Source: Gnetum montanum (Eukaryota; Streptophyta; Gnetopsida; Gnetales; Gnetaceae). From it: a stretch of DNA of 64,000 bases. The notes below the pieces were generated by a model, which did no database searches, was not told the origin of the DNA, and saw only the letters and a program-made list of their open reading frames with translations. A program made the translations under genes and the position numbers. The stretch is taken from positions 53,796 through 117,795 of the forward strand of contig MNCI01005798.1 of NCBI GenBank assembly GCA_015680685.1, written 5' to 3'. Numbering within the stretch: the stretch's first letter is position 1; each line of letters opens with the position of its first letter. Below, piece by piece: positions 1 through 12,358 of this stretch.

Positions 1-119
1 TTCTTCTTCTTCTTCACTTCCTATTGTGTGGCTGGGCACTATATTTATAGGCTTGGGAGCAACTACTCTAATAATTACAAAAACTGACACTCTAATTTTA
101 GAAAAACTACCCCTCTAAT
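1..119. repeat. Short degenerate tandem repeat, (AACTACTCTAAT)-like
   Basis: The stretch carries several imperfect copies of a 15-18 bp unit built around ACTACTCTAAT, and the same unit resumes at about 183-225 after the 48-bp block at 120-167. A TATTTATAG string lies at 44-52. I see no coding potential. Confidence 0.5.
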
Positions 120-167
120 ATTTTCTTTTCTTTTGGAGTGTGTTTGTTGGTATGCAGAAAAACCAAT
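120..167 (+). repeat. 48-bp exact repeat, copy 1
   Basis: Identical over 48 bases to 1963-2010. This copy interrupts the tandem array of ACTCTAAT units, which continues on both sides, so it looks like the inserted copy. The surrounding sequence is otherwise not alike between the two sites. Confidence 0.85.
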
Positions 168-1329
168 AATAACCATTATAATTATTATATTAACCACTCT
201 AATTATTAGAGTAACCACTCTCATCAATCATGTTAACCAAGTTCAGGATGTGATGGATGAAAAGATGACCACTACTCTCAAGGATATTAGTGTAAGGTGG
301 TTGAAGCTGCAACCAAAGTAGTTGCACCATAAGAATGAAAAAAGAGGTACGATGATAAGGGTAAAAGAAAGCCCTCTTTACTCTAAAAGAATTTAAGAAT
401 ATCCAAATGGGGCTTCCTCATCCTCCTTCAATGATGAGGGTCCCTATGAATATTGTGTAGAGTCATGCTTCTCATTACTACCTAGTCATGACTTACATGA
501 TTGATGAGATGAGATGATTTGGGGTACCTTTTCATCCTAAATTCATCAAGAGAAAAATGAGAAGGACCTCATACCATAGCCATTCATACTATCCTAGTGG
601 TTGTTATCCATAGCCCATGTAGCAATACCAACAGTGGCAAACTCTAAATCCTTGGTGTGCTACTCCATGGAATCTTTCAATTCTGATACACCAATAGCTA
701 GTGCCTATGTTTAATCCTTACTTTTATGGTGCATAGGTAGCTACTTATCAAACCCTAATGATGATACCCTAATAATACCTTCCTACTTTTAATAGTCCTA
801 TCAACCAAATTTCCCAACAACAATAATAGTAGCTCCTACTTTTTTGATCTCATGCAAGGTGGGATACCCAGTCATCTACAACCAAGGTAGGATAAAACAT
901 GTAATATTACCTATGGTAATGACCCTACTTCTATCTATGCATATACTCAATATTATGAATCATCTATTGATTTGGTTATAGGGGAAAGTTTGAGGTAACA
1001 TGGTACAAAATTTTACCACAAGTGCAGATGTGAGAATCGCAGGACTGGGCCTATATTCTCATATCCACTATGTGGAGAGGAAAATAATTCAAGTTAAATA
1101 AAATTCCACACTCATGAGATCTCAATGAACATCCCTCATAGTAATTCAAATGTAATATCTACTTCAGTAATGAGTTCCATTGCTATGTCTAGTAAAGATA
1201 GTACAATGGCACCTGATGGTAATGTTGTTACCATTCCTATGTCTATAGTGGAAACACATGTAATTAAGGAATAATGTTTACCTAAGAAGTAACAAAATTA
1301 TAGTAGTCCCATGGTGGAGATCCAAATTA
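168..1329 (+). pseudogene. Decayed gag region of a Tat/Athila-type retrotransposon
   Basis: No frame stays open for long. The reading about 230-400 resembles the tail of the gag region seen at 13583-13921 (minus) and about 29101-29400 (plus), and 600-900 has glutamine-, proline- and tyrosine-rich pieces (QQYQQWQ-like) typical of the gag-protease linker in this group. Position just upstream of a protease remnant on the same strand supports the call. Many stops and frameshifts; it cannot encode a working Gag. Confidence 0.5.
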
Positions 1330-1640
1330 GTAAAAAGAGTAATTTTATAGCTCTTTGCAACTCTAGTTCGAGAGTCAATCTCATCTCATTATAGCAGTAT
1401 CTTGATTGGGGGCTTCTTGCTCTCAAGCATACCAACATTCTATTAGAGTTAATAGACCAATCATACACATACCCTATGGGATAGGTATGTAATGTAATCA
1501 CTTCTATTGTAGGTTGGTTGTCTCCCATTGATTTCATGGTGCTTAGATCAAAAGATAAGAAAGAAGAGGATCTTCTTATTATAATGGAAAGAGCTTGGTA
1601 GAGCACTACAAATGCCATGTTGGCTTTCCAAAACCTCCAC
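1330..1640 (+). pseudogene. Retropepsin (PR) remnant of a Ty3/gypsy element
   Basis: Plus-strand translation gives ALCNSSSRVNLIS, which aligns with the active-site segment ALLDSSFGVNLIS of the copy at 30230, followed by LELxDQS/PMG-like and a hydrophobic xxPIDFMVL segment and a final MERAW like IIGRAW in the copy at 12500. The catalytic aspartate is lost (DSG changed to NSS). Retropepsins cleave Gag-Pol polyproteins; this copy is dead. No RT follows, so the element is truncated soon after. Confidence 0.65.
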
Positions 1641-1962
1641 CTCAAGATTAGTAGAAGATATTAGAATAGAAGAATGAACTACAAGAGAATACCCTATGAT
1701 ACTTCCTAATATTGCAGCACCATGACCATAAGCCACTCAAACAAGCTAGACAAAGCACTTGTTGGGAAACACCTGGTGTACAATAATGAACTTCTTTCAC
1801 CTATAAGAATTATTAAAGCTAAAATTACACCTTAGAGGATTCCTTAGAAATCCTTCATACCATGTTAAAATTTTTGCTATTTTTGTTTGAGTAATTAATA
1901 AAGATTAGTATGTTTACTTAGAATCTTTAACTTTTTGAGCTTAATGGATAATCAATCATGAG
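1641..1962. other. Unassigned decayed sequence
   Basis: Follows the protease remnant. No domain recognised on either strand; probably further decayed retrotransposon sequence. Confidence 0.3.
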
Positions 1963-2010
1963 ATTTTCTTTTCTTTTGGAGTGTGTTTGTTGGTATGCAG
2001 AAAAACCAAT
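1963..2010 (+). repeat. 48-bp exact repeat, copy 2 (probable source)
   Basis: Exact match to 120-167 with no extension on the right; see finding. It sits in unbroken unique-looking sequence, so it is the likely donor copy. Confidence 0.85.
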
Positions 2011-2973
2011 TTAGGTGCTTTATGAATGCTAATCCAATAAGCTAATAGTGGATTGATGAGTTATGGTTATAATGATGATGCAAGAACAAAAAATGAGTTC
2101 AATGTGGAGCTTTGATCAACAGAATGCTCATGCAATAATATTCATCCCTTCATTTTTTCACTCATCATTAGTAAACCAATTTCACATTCAGTGGGGAGCT
2201 CAAGCTTGCAATACAAGCTCTTGAAGCTAATGCTACTAGAACTATAGGTAGGTAGTGGATCCACATCTTAGGGTGTGAGATCTCAAATCCTGGATGACTT
2301 CCAAGTCATTGGTATGTACAGGATATGTCATTAAGGATCCTTGTTAGCACTAGATGCATCTAACTAGTGTGATTGGACTAAGGTGCATATGGCACCTTAC
2401 TTGGTCACCCTAATCAAAATAGGCTTTTCATTTCATAAACTTATGCATACCATGTGTTGGATGATGAACTCTCATGTTTGTACAAGTCAAAGACCCTAGG
2501 TGGTGATCTTGCACTTCAATCATTTCCATGATTCTCATGCTTCATCAAAAATCCTCTTCCTCTAAAAGAAATAAAAAGAAAATAGTATATGATAAAAAAT
2601 GATGAAAATGAAAAGAAAATAAAATTAAAAAGAAAAGAAAAGAAAGATAAATAGGAGAAGAGGCGATGAAAATAGTGATGTACTTTAAAGCTTATCAATT
2701 ATACAAATTAGTATGCATATCATTGAAATCAAACTAATGGTTGAACATATGCCTATTCAAACTTTTCTCATGTTCAATGCATTGCTCAAATCACTTGACT
2801 TCCCATGATGTTGTAGTCAAAGATAATCTCTTACTCATTCCTACCACTAGTCATAAAGGCCTAGAAGTTTTTTTCTTTATGAATCTTGGTAATATTAATT
2901 TCTACTTTTACCCACATCCCTAATCATTTGTTATATGGGTTAACGATCTTCATCCTTGATCCAAGCTAATAAG
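2011..2973. other. Unassigned region with purine-rich tract
   Basis: No coding domain seen. 2566-2668 is strongly A/G-rich on the plus strand (runs of aaaagaaaa), like the A-rich 3' untranslated stretches of the elements at 8080-8150 and 9210-9330. Best read as decayed 3' UTR of the element whose gag and protease lie at 168-1640. Confidence 0.3.
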
Positions 2974-3833
2974 TGATACAAAATTCCAACACTTAACCAT
3001 ACAAGTCATAAGTGTTCACATGCAACATGATCTTAATCCATGAATGGAAAATGTAAGTATACTAGTGAGTTGATAATAAGTTCATTATCATTGTGTTTCC
3101 ACTTAGTGTTAGAGAGGTGAAAAATGAAAGGTTTAACTCTAAGTGAGGAATATGATAAAATGATGTTGTTGGCTCTTAAGTTTGATAAGTTTAGACATAG
3201 TGAAAATGAATGGAAATTCTATCTCTAAGTACAATGAAAATATAAAGCTATTCTATCCTATGATGATAAGTGTCCATTCCTAATTTTTCATACATGTCCT
3301 GGGCTAATGTAATTATTACTAGGGATTACCAAGTAACTTTACTACTAAGAAAATCAAGCAAATTCATTACTGGATTATCAAACAATTACACTTTATGCTC
3401 AAAACTAGTCATACTCATTTTGCCTTACTAATAAACATCAAAATTAAAAATGACTTGGAAAATATAAATGACATAGTAAAAATAAATCTATTCTATGTGA
3501 AATGCTACAATAATGAAGAGTAATCTTAATCTTTATTGTTGTTCATAAATTGTGTCTAGGAATAATCCACTCGAATAAAGATATCGAACAACTATAATTC
3601 ACCACACTACAGGCATTCAAAACTAACTCTGACTTTATAGAAACAAGCTACATGAATTTCGCTAAGTGTTGGAAAAAAACTTATTTTTGACATGATGGTA
3701 ACCTTGTATTTATAGGAATGGCCATGACCCAGTACATTGTATCTATGACAATGTATGTTAATCTATGCTATCACACCTACATAGATATAATATCATAGTC
3801 CTCTACTTAAAAGCATTTCATCATACCCCCACA
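2974..3833 (-). repeat. LTR of element G (3' LTR, minus orientation)
   Basis: 860 bp, the same length class as the LTRs at 6593, 15644 and 62737 and alignable with them: start TGATACAAA against TGATGAGCG, the AACCATACAA block near 2995, GGGATTACCAAG near 3325, AATAAAGAT near 3580, TATTTATAGG (reverse TATA) near 3709, and end TTTCATCA. It is followed by tacccccac, the reverse of a GGGGG polypurine tract, so it is a 3' LTR. It carries an 8-bp inverted repeat at 3733-3755 between TATA and the U3 end. Strongly decayed. Confidence 0.75.
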
Positions 3834-3840
3834 ACAAACT
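3834..3840 (-). other. Polypurine tract (PPT) of element G
   Basis: Plus-strand tacccccac reads GTGGGGGTA on the minus strand, directly abutting the LTR start, exactly as at 63564-63570. It primes plus-strand DNA synthesis in LTR elements. Confidence 0.7.
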
Positions 3841-4049
3841 GAAAACTCATCCTTAAGTTGGGACAAAAGGAGGATAGATTTTCTTACAAACTTGTAGGAT
3901 TATATGGACTCAACATTGTGAAACATATATACATGACTAACTCTACTATAAATGTTGCATTTTTGTTCAAGTAGTATTACGAAATCATCATGCAATGCGT
4001 GATTGACACACATGAAAAAAAAATTAAAAAAAACTTAATGTAGTACCTT

Positions 4050-6587
4050 CATGTTTCTGGTGGTGGTGGCTTCTCCATTGACATCATCCCTTTGTCATCT
4101 AGTTTCTAAAACTAGTACCTATTTAGTAATTCTCTCAACTTTTCCTCTTTCAATTCTAGGATCATGCACTATCCATGTTAATTTAATGATGTTTTCTAGT
4201 GATGGTGCTTACCAGGGATGTGGCAGTTGTAGAAACATTGTTTTGGCCCTGATATACCATATTGTAAATTGTACTCTTTCTACCTCAAAGGTTTTGACTA
4301 TCTTCTATAGTTCTTAGTAATTAATCATACTCCTAGCTAGATTTTTTGCAACATATTTTTAATATAGGTAGTTGGATTTAACTACTTTGAGTATAGAGCT
4401 TGCAATGTAAAGCTTTTCCTATGCATCTTTCCTATATGAAAATTGTTTCTCATACATGGAATATACTGTAGTCACTTCCTATTCTAATTTGGCCCTTGGC
4501 CTACCCACTGTGAACATGGCTACATTAATGTGCCATAGATTTGCTAATTCCATGTATTCCTTTAAGTCTTCTATCTATAGGTCTCTATTATTTAGCTTAG
4601 CTTCATGAACAAGGGCAATACTATCCAAGATGGGTTACCAATTAGGTGTTTGTTGTGTGATGAAGTTGATTTTAGCTTTAGCCATCTAGATTCTTTCTCA
4701 TTAATTTACTTCTACATCGCTACTTATTCTCTAAAATATTCTTTGAGCCTCTAATGTTTCTTAGCCTTAATTTACCATATGTTGATTTCAATGGCCAATT
4801 TCTATCTTACTATGGGTAATTCTTCTATTGATAGGGTTTTTTTTATCATGGGTTAATTATCTTATGTCGAGGTTAACTCTAGCATATTGTTCTTTTAGTT
4901 AATGAATGCTTTCTTCAAGTATATTCTTCTAGCTTTAAATTTCTATCAACCTTCAATTTTTTGCAATAATACTTTTATTCTCTTTTTTCAATGAAATAAT
5001 GGCTTTAGCATCAACATATGTATGGGCATTTATAATTAAACCATTTCACGCTATCTTTTCTCTTTCTATCTTCATTTGCGTCTATTTTTCCATGACTTAA
5101 TTTATTTGCTCATTTCTGAACTATGTAAGCTGGTCTAGTGCAATGTGTTGTTCAAGATCTTGTCTTTCATCTCTTAGTGTAACTAATTATTTTTGGTGTC
5201 TTTGCACTTCACTCTTTACATGTTTCATCTTGGTTTCTACCATGACTAGCTTTTCCTTAGTGGATATTAGTTCTAACTATGCTACAATTATATCACTGGG
5301 AAAATAAAAAGCTTTTGCATTCCCTGTCCTATTTGTAGTAATCTTTCTAAAACATCTTCATGTTCAATAGGGGACATTATTTCCTTTCCTAATATTCTAG
5401 CCAATGTTTCTACATCTTTAGCTTTAGAAATATTTGCTAGTGGTACAATGGAAATATTAAATGACTCCTTAATATGATCTATTATACTTTTGCTACTCTA
5501 GTTGTATCTAGGTATTCATCATTATAGTGCCTTCTTTGCTAGTTTCCAACATGACGTGGAATGATGTAATGCTCCCTAATATTTGTTATTCCTAATCATC
5601 ATTTTCTCTTTCCTACAAAGATATTTGACCATTGGTGGATCCTATAGATATTTTAGGTTTTCTTAGATTATCCCTTACTCTATACATACCTAAAATTTCC
5701 CTACTACCCCAATTGATTATTTTTATTATATCTTATAGGTGGCTCATGGAAGGCTTGTAGTCTTGTTGTGTTGGTGGAGCACTCTATCCTACTCATTCTA
5801 CAGTTAGGGTTGATCCACTGGGTCCTACCTATTCTATGTTTACAGCTAGAATATTTGCCATTAGTGTTAACCTTGTTGTTGCCGTAGTGCCTACTAGTTT
5901 CTCCACTTGATCTTTCTTAGGTGATACTAGCTTGGATATTTCTACATATGAAGCATTTTGAGCTCTGAGAAGAATATCATTGGTATAGTCCAAAATTCCA
6001 ACTTATTTGTAAAAATTTTTAATGAGATAAGTAAATGGAAAAATGGGTTTTCCTATCTTCTTCTCTTTGAACCTTCAAGATAGCACTTCCTTTAATAGCA
6101 TATGTAAAATTCTATTAAGTATTTTAATTGGAAAGATATGGCATGTTTCAATCTTAAAGTAAATCTTCTTTGTAGTCTAAAATCCAATGTACTCTTTCTC
6201 TATAGTTTCATATGCCCTTTGCAACCATAAATCCCTTACATTTGTGTTGGACCTTGTGGATATTTTAGTGATGTTGGCCCTACCATTTGGTATATTCAAT
6301 GTCCTTTTGATTGCTTCTTTTGAATATGAAACTATCACCTCTCAATCTTCATTTTGGTATCATCTTGTTTTTTTTCTAGAATTGATGAACTTTCCCCAAA
6401 TACCATTTACAATTTCTTCAAATGATTTATCAAAGTGCAAAGGCTTGGAGTTTTTGGTGAACCTTTGTAGGTGTAAACTCCATGAACAGTCCAAAGTTAA
6501 GTTCCACTATCATAATGGAGTTAATGTACCCCATAAGCACTGATTGGTGAGTATGAAGCATTTTTCTTATCTTAGAGTTGGTGGTGC
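4050..6587 (-). pseudogene. Large extra ORF of element G, C-terminal part (putative plant-transposon-protein-like)
   Basis: Minus strand, read from about 6587 down to 4050, interrupted by stops and frameshifts. The segment at about 5940-6090 reads KPIFPFTYLIKNFYK then GILDYTND, which matches the plus-strand ORF at 36210-36300 (LPFPCLIKKICKR then IFHYSND). That xxFPxLIxxxCxR signature resembles the domain I know as putative plant transposon protein (PF20167), found in env-like ORFs of Athila-type elements. Function unknown. The reading frame continues upstream at 16513-16687 beyond an inserted element. It ends just before the PPT and 3' LTR, the usual place of an env-like ORF. Family assignment is tentative; homology to the copy at 35504 is better supported. 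Confidence 0.5.
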
Positions 6588-6592
6588 ATTAG
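6588..6592. other. Target-site duplication, left copy (ATTAG)
   Basis: Five bases abutting the LTR at 6593; the base quintet after the partner LTR is ACTAG at 16508-16512, one transition different. Confidence 0.6.
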
Positions 6593-7449
6593 TGATGAGC
6601 AGCAAGGTACCCCTATGCCCAACCATACGAATACAAGCATTCATGCGCACTCTGGTTGAACTCCAAGGATTAAGTGCTTATGCACCTACATAGAACAAGG
6701 ATGAGTTATGTAGTTGTTGTCTTCCCAAGCTTACTTGTAAGGCACAACTAGTTAATTAAACTCGAGGTATATGATTTTTTATGTTTTTTTATATTTTCTA
6801 TTTTAGTCTCCTAAGTGTGTGAAATGAAATGATTTAGTTAACAAATGGATTTTTGTAACTCTAATGTTAAACGAATCCTAACTATAGCATCTGTTTCCAC
6901 TCTTTGGATACATCTTGAACCAGTGTAACACTACTGGGATTACCAAATGCTAGTCATTACTGGGTTACTAAGTGTTTCACGTATGCTCAAAGTGGTCATG
7001 TTGAGTGTGCTAATTTGTTGATAATTAATAATTCTATAGAGATAACATTGATTAACTAATGAGAGCATCAAATAAAAATAAATAACATTAAATGCAATAG
7101 TTAAGTTATTCTAAATGTTGCAAGGTTTATTACAAAGTTTTTTTTTATTTCTGGACATAAGATGTGCATAGGTACACAATGCTCGAATAAAGATCTATTC
7201 AGTCTATGACCCTTACTGCGGGCACTCAGAAATAATTCTAACTCTGGGAGGGAAAAACTATGAGAGTTCAACTAAAGGATTGAAAAATGCTATCCAAAAC
7301 TAAGTGCCCCTATCTCTTATTTATAGACAATGAGATAGACTCTAACATTGCATGTCTGATGTTGGGGATTCAATGTTGCTTGGCCAATCCAACATCACAT
7401 ATCCGATATCGGGGGTTCGATACTAGGTCACTTATTTGGTGGCTCATCA
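6593..7449 (-). repeat. 3' LTR of element A/B
   Basis: 857 bp, TGATGAG at the left end and CTCATCA at the right end, giving perfect 7-bp terminal inverted repeats. Reverse TATA (TTATTTATAG) lies at 7317-7326; next to it are a 9-bp inverted repeat (7357-7365 and 7389-7397) and a 10-bp palindrome CCGATATCGG (7403-7412). AATAAAGAT in the middle corresponds to the conserved R/U5 block of the family. Confidence 0.85.
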
Positions 7450-9569
7450 TACTTCAATGATGGGATGAAAACTCATCCTTGAGTTTCTTACAAAATATTG
7501 GAAAGATATGAGATTATTGATTGAATGAAAATTGATGGTGACATGGAATCACAGACTCAAAGTGCCCAGTGAATAGATCAACAAATGTATTACAGCATTG
7601 GTGTTCATAACCATTGTTGTGAACACTATACATAGATGACATCCAGACCCTCATTTGATAGCTTGAAGCGAGAGAGAGAAAAGAAAATGAGGCATGTTTT
7701 TGTTGATGTAAAAAATGTGCACACTATTGTTTGTCCATGGTCACATGACTAAGCTTGTTCCTTGTGTAAATGATCTTGCTCCAGTCCATCCTGAGTGCTT
7801 CCTCCTATCCCAATCCATTGTTCATGTGATCACCATCTACACACACAAAACAATCATGAATTAGCAAGGATAGATAAGATATAATGCAGTTGATACCTTG
7901 CCTCGATATGAAGCACATTGGCTAGGTTGTGGGTATGGCAAATACTAGGTTAGAAGTTTGTAACTGATAACTACCCAAGGTGTAGGGGTGAGATAAGTAA
8001 TGAAATGGAAAAATTTGTGATAGGCCCCCATGACTAAGAGAAAACCTCTAGTAGCAATAGGATGGAAAACAAAAGAAAAAGGAAGATAAGAGAAATAAAA
8101 ATGGTGAAGCCAATAAAAATGCATAGAAAGGAAGAGAAAAAAAAGGGATGTCATGGATGGGGTGAAATGAAAAATAGTTGATTGCAAGAAATGTTTAAGA
8201 GAAAGAACTTAACAATTGCACTAAAAAGGAATGCCAGTGGGCCCTCTCCAAAGTAGAGTCATGCCCTTTGTGCTATGACAAACCCACAAACCAAAGAGTT
8301 CGTAGGCTCTAGGAATGCCATATGGAGACACTAGTTAAGAATTCACCCGTAAGAACTTATGAAAGAATAACAATGCATTGACCAAGATATAGAATAATCA
8401 TAAAACCAATAGTGAGGTGGAATATAGGAAGCAATATGGAAAGAGAAGAGAGAATGGAATGGAACCCCGAAATCAAGGTTGCGTAAAGTTCCTTGTATAT
8501 TATGTGGTTAAGGTGACTTAATAAATTTCAGTCCAAATCTAGATTGAAACTAAACACATCTAGTGACTTCACATCAACACACTTAACCAACCCATCCTCT
8601 TGAAGCAACAAGAATGCTTCCACAGAGCAACCACCATCCCAAAAAGAGAAGAATAGAGAAGTAGGAAGTGAGAAAGGGCCTTAGTTAGAGGGAATGTTCA
8701 AGCATGGGTAACATGTCTTTCCATTGCCATGAACAGTGCTTGTAGCCCATGTTACTTTATTATGTCTATGAAGTGTGCTTTGAATTCCCACCAGTTTTTT
8801 TGAGTGACAACCATACCATGCAAAGGCTTATTTGATTCATTCAACTTCTTGATATTAGTCAATAGCAGAATGGTAGAAAACCTATGAAAAACATCTAAGT
8901 ACCCAAGAGAATAGCTAGAACAAATGCATCAAATCCCCTTGAAGTCACCCCTTTTTCAATCCATTTGAATCTTTCCTTGGTTTGAAGAATACCAAGCTAC
9001 AAATTCATTAATAGGTTTGATTAGAAAAAGGGACAGTATATTTCCAAAACAAAGGGAGAGTTGAATGGATGAATGGATGATGTGGCATCATTGCCCGTTT
9101 TATCAAAAGAAACCATATCTTAGCATCAACATTAAAAGTCAAAGATAAAAATCAAACATTAGCAATCAACACCATTATAGTACAACCCACCATCATGAGC
9201 ACTTATTATGTGACGAGTAAGAATAAATAAAAAAATGTAATAAAGAAAGAAATAGTAAAAATGTTAATGATGGTGTAAAAAACAATTAAAGATGAAAAAT
9301 ATGTAAAAAAAAAGTGTAAAACAAAAAATACAAAAGAAACTAAGGGCTTAGAATAATTAGCATTGGTGGCCATCTCCCCCATGAGTGAGTTGGAAGGAGA
9401 AAATATGAAGTAATGATTAGGGCTATTCATCAACAGAGGTAGTGTTAGTACTTGCCATTTTGTGCTCATGGAAAGGTTTGGTTTGCTAGATGCTGACCCA
9501 TAATTTCTTATCTAGGCTTCTAGGTTTATAAATCATCATGGCCCCTAAAGGAAAAGTTTCATGAATGAT
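7450..9569 (-). other. 3' untranslated region of element A/B
   Basis: No coding domain. It aligns in segments with the plus-strand 3' UTR of element C (33600-35237): for example 8222-8310 with 34930-35020, 8600-8720 with 34500-34640, and 9372-9390 with 33690-33706. A tract reading CATGGGGGAGATGGCC on the minus strand lies at 9370-9385. The PPT beside the LTR is eroded. Open stretches at 7945-8187 and 9206-9469 are A/T-rich by-products, not genes. Confidence 0.6.
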
Positions 9570-10475
9570 ATAAGGTCCTTTCCACAACATTTGAAATTTA
9601 GTTCATTGTGGCACATGTGAAGGATTTCAATAAAGAACCCTATCTCTTAGTTGGTATTTGATTTTCCAATTCTTAGGTCATGACGTTGTTTGTTGAAGGC
9701 CTTGTGTAGTTCATTGGATGATAGGGTGGCTAATAGATTTCTATCTAGGAAGTTAAGATTCATTAACCATTTTTTCTATGCTAGGAGAATAGCCTATAGG
9801 GAGTTTCCATGTGGAGTGGTAGGCCCAAAGAGCATCATTTAGTTTGGTGCTCTAGTCTCACCTATATTTGCTAATGGTTTGTGTCAAAATTTTTGTGATT
9901 TCCCTATTGGTAACTTCGACTTGACCATTTTCTTGAGGATGATATAGTGTAGTTAGTTTATGCTCAACTCCTAAGCACTGCATCAACTTCCAAAAAGTCA
10001 CACCTGTAAAATGTGTACCATTATTAGAAATAAGTGCAAAAGGCACGTAAAACCTATTTATTATCTGTTGTTGAACAAATCGTACAATGGTAGATGATGT
10101 ATAGTCAGTAACGGTGAATGCTTTTGTCCATTTTGTAAAATAATTAATAGAAACAATAATATATGATTTTTAATTGGACATTGGTGTAATAGGCCCCATA
10201 AAATCAATACCCCATATGTTGAAGGGTTATAATGGTTAAATCCATTGTTGTGGACCCTCCATTCTAGTAGTCATTCCCCTATCATGTTGGCAGCACTCAC
10301 AAGATTGGATAAAATGATGGGTGTCTCGAAATAATGTAGGCCAATAATATCCTACAAGTAAGATTTTAATGGTTTTTCATCTCCCAGTGTAATGACCCCC
10401 CACAAGGGTCCTCATGAGCATCTTGGGAAACTTGCAATTGATCTGCATTGGGAACACACCATCGGACCAAGCCAT
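9570..10475 (-). pseudogene. Integrase (INT) of element A/B
   Basis: Minus strand from about 10475 to 9570. Seen in order: an EDPCGGHYxG-type N-terminal zinc region with CxxC (CECCQ), WGIDFMGPI carrying the first catalytic Asp, ISNNGTHF where the second Asp should be (DNG changed to NNG), and YHPQENGQVEVTN with the catalytic Glu kept. The C-terminal WSTKLNDALW-like segment follows. The longest open piece is 9858-10046. Integrase joins element DNA to the host genome; with one DDE residue lost plus stops, this copy is inactive. Confidence 0.85.
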
Positions 10476-10689
10476 CATAACACACCTTGTAAAGGTGTGT
10501 GTTGATTTCCATGAAATGTTTGACTCGGTGGAGAAACTATTGTTTCTTTCTAATGTCCAGCCCTTATGGTGTTTATTGTGTGAGAAGATAAGTAAGAATG
10601 CTACTATACCAATTTTTATATATGGGTGATTGATTATTTATTACACTTGCAAAGAGGAGTTTATCAGGGAAGCGATTAGAAATTGGGTA

Positions 10690-11180
10690 TTCATCCTCTT
10701 TGTTGTCCCTCACAACCAAGATAAATGATTGGCAACAACATTCTCGGTGCCCTTACAATCTACCATCGTGAGATCGAACTCTTGCAAGATCACAAGCCAT
10801 CGTATAATGTGAGGGCTCACCATTGGTTTATTCATAAGGAACCGAATCGCACTATGATATGTGTGTACAAATACCTTATAGCTTAATACATAGTGCCTAA
10901 ATTTCTCTAGTGCAAACACCACAATCATTAACTCTTTTTATATTGTGGTATATTTGAATTATGCACCAGCAATGCTTTGACTTGCATAATGAATGTAATA
11001 GGAATGTCATCTAACTATGTAAGTATGGCTCCTAAAGCAAAATTGGACACATCAATCATTATATGGAATGGTCTAGACTAGTCAAGCGCTTGTAGAATGG
11101 GTGTTTCTATGAGATTCTACTTCAAGGTTTGGAAAGCTAACTCACATTCCTTGGTCCATTTAAAGGGTACTTCCTTTTTC
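10690..11180 (-). pseudogene. RNase H of element A/B
   Basis: Minus strand, best seen at 10710-10928: FALEKFRHYVLSYKVFVHT, then FLMNKPMVSPHIIRWLVILQ and a final HLSWL (usually DxLSR/L). This is the C-terminal half of the pol RNase H typical of Ty3/gypsy. The upstream half, from about 11180, is frameshifted. Confidence 0.75.
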
Positions 11181-11199
11181 GTTAATTCTACTAACAGTT

Positions 11200-12000
11200 T
11201 TGCAATCTTTGAAAAGTTCTCGATAAAACGTCTATAATAGCTAGTATGTCCAAGGAATGATCAGACATATTTTATAGTTTCAGGTTGATGAGTGATTCCT
11301 TGGATGAATTTAATTTTTTTAGAATCTACCTCTATCCATGTTTGTGAAATTTTATGTCCTAATATAATGCCCTCTTAAACCATTAAGTGGCTTTTCTGCT
11401 AATTGAGCCTTAGGTTGGTTTCAACACATCGTTTCAGCACTTGCTCTAATTGGTCTAATGCTTGTTCAAAGTCCACTTCATAGGTGGAGAAATCATCCAT
11501 AAAAACCTCCATACCATTCCCTATTTGCTGCTAAAATATACTAACAACCAAATGTGGAAATGTTGCTAGAGCATTGCACAAGCCAAACGACATCTACCTA
11601 TATGCAAATGTCCCCCAAGGAATCATGAATGTAGTTTTGGCTTGGTTTTCTAGTGCTATTTGAATTTGATTGTACCCACTATAACCATCTAAAAAACTAT
11701 AATAACAATGCCCTGTAATGGTATCTAAAACTTGGTCAATGAATGATAATAGGAAATGATCTTTAAATGTTGCCATGTTTAATATCCTAAAGTCTATACA
11801 CACCCTTCATTTATTACCTTCTTTAGGCACAATGAATAATGGAATTACCCATTCACTGTCAACAATGGGGTAGATGAACCCAACATTCAGAAGTTGTTCA
11901 ATTTCTTTCTTAACTACTTGCTTAAGCTTTGGGTTTAGTCATCTTTGTGGTTGTCATCGAGGCTTCATAGAGGGGTTAGTGTAAATTATATGTTGGCATA
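11200..12000 (-). pseudogene. Reverse transcriptase (RT) of element A/B
   Basis: Minus strand. 11594-11803 reads CIDFRILNMATFKDHF, YYSFLDGYSGYNQI and TTFMIPWGTFAYR, the RT fingers and palm. The catalytic box at about 11490-11510 is FMDDF in place of the usual YxDD; the parallel copy in element C also has FMDDF, so this is family-typical rather than a new mutation. [13 protein letters not shown] (connection) follows near 11250. Stops and frameshifts are present throughout. Confidence 0.85.
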
Positions 12001-12358
12001 TCATAGGATCTATTCCAATTAATTCATGATATAACCAAGCAAAGGCTTTTGACCATTTGTTTACCATCTTCAGTAGTCTTTCTTTATTTTTGTTGAGGAG
12101 TGAGCTTAACATTAATGATTACTGATTTTCCATTCTTGAGAAATGCGTACTCCATATTGGTGGGAAAAAATTTTAATTCAAGAGGCTCTTCGTTAAACTT
12201 GTCAAGGATTTCCAACTTCCTCCAGTTGATATCTTTGGTATCAATACTTGGAAGTTGGTGATAGAATTGCTTTAATGCATCTATGCTATCGATATAGGCA
12301 CAAGTTAATCTCTCAGTTGGTTCCATGCATAAAGTTGAATTGCTCTTTAGGTTAGCTG
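12001..12358 (-). pseudogene. PR-RT linker of element A/B
   Basis: Minus-strand 12084-12326 is open for 80 codons, ending LELKFFPTNMEYAFLKNGKS. The same block is found in element C at 30840-30960 (ALLEPL-type linker before RT). It is polyprotein spacer without a known catalytic role. Confidence 0.6.

Noticed and set aside
6187-6543. 118-codon plus-strand ORF
   Set aside because: Antisense to ORF G, whose minus-strand reading has matching motifs in ORF E.
11490-11510. FMDD in the RT of A/B as a disabling mutation
   Set aside because: Element C (31530) has the same FMDD, so it is family-typical.
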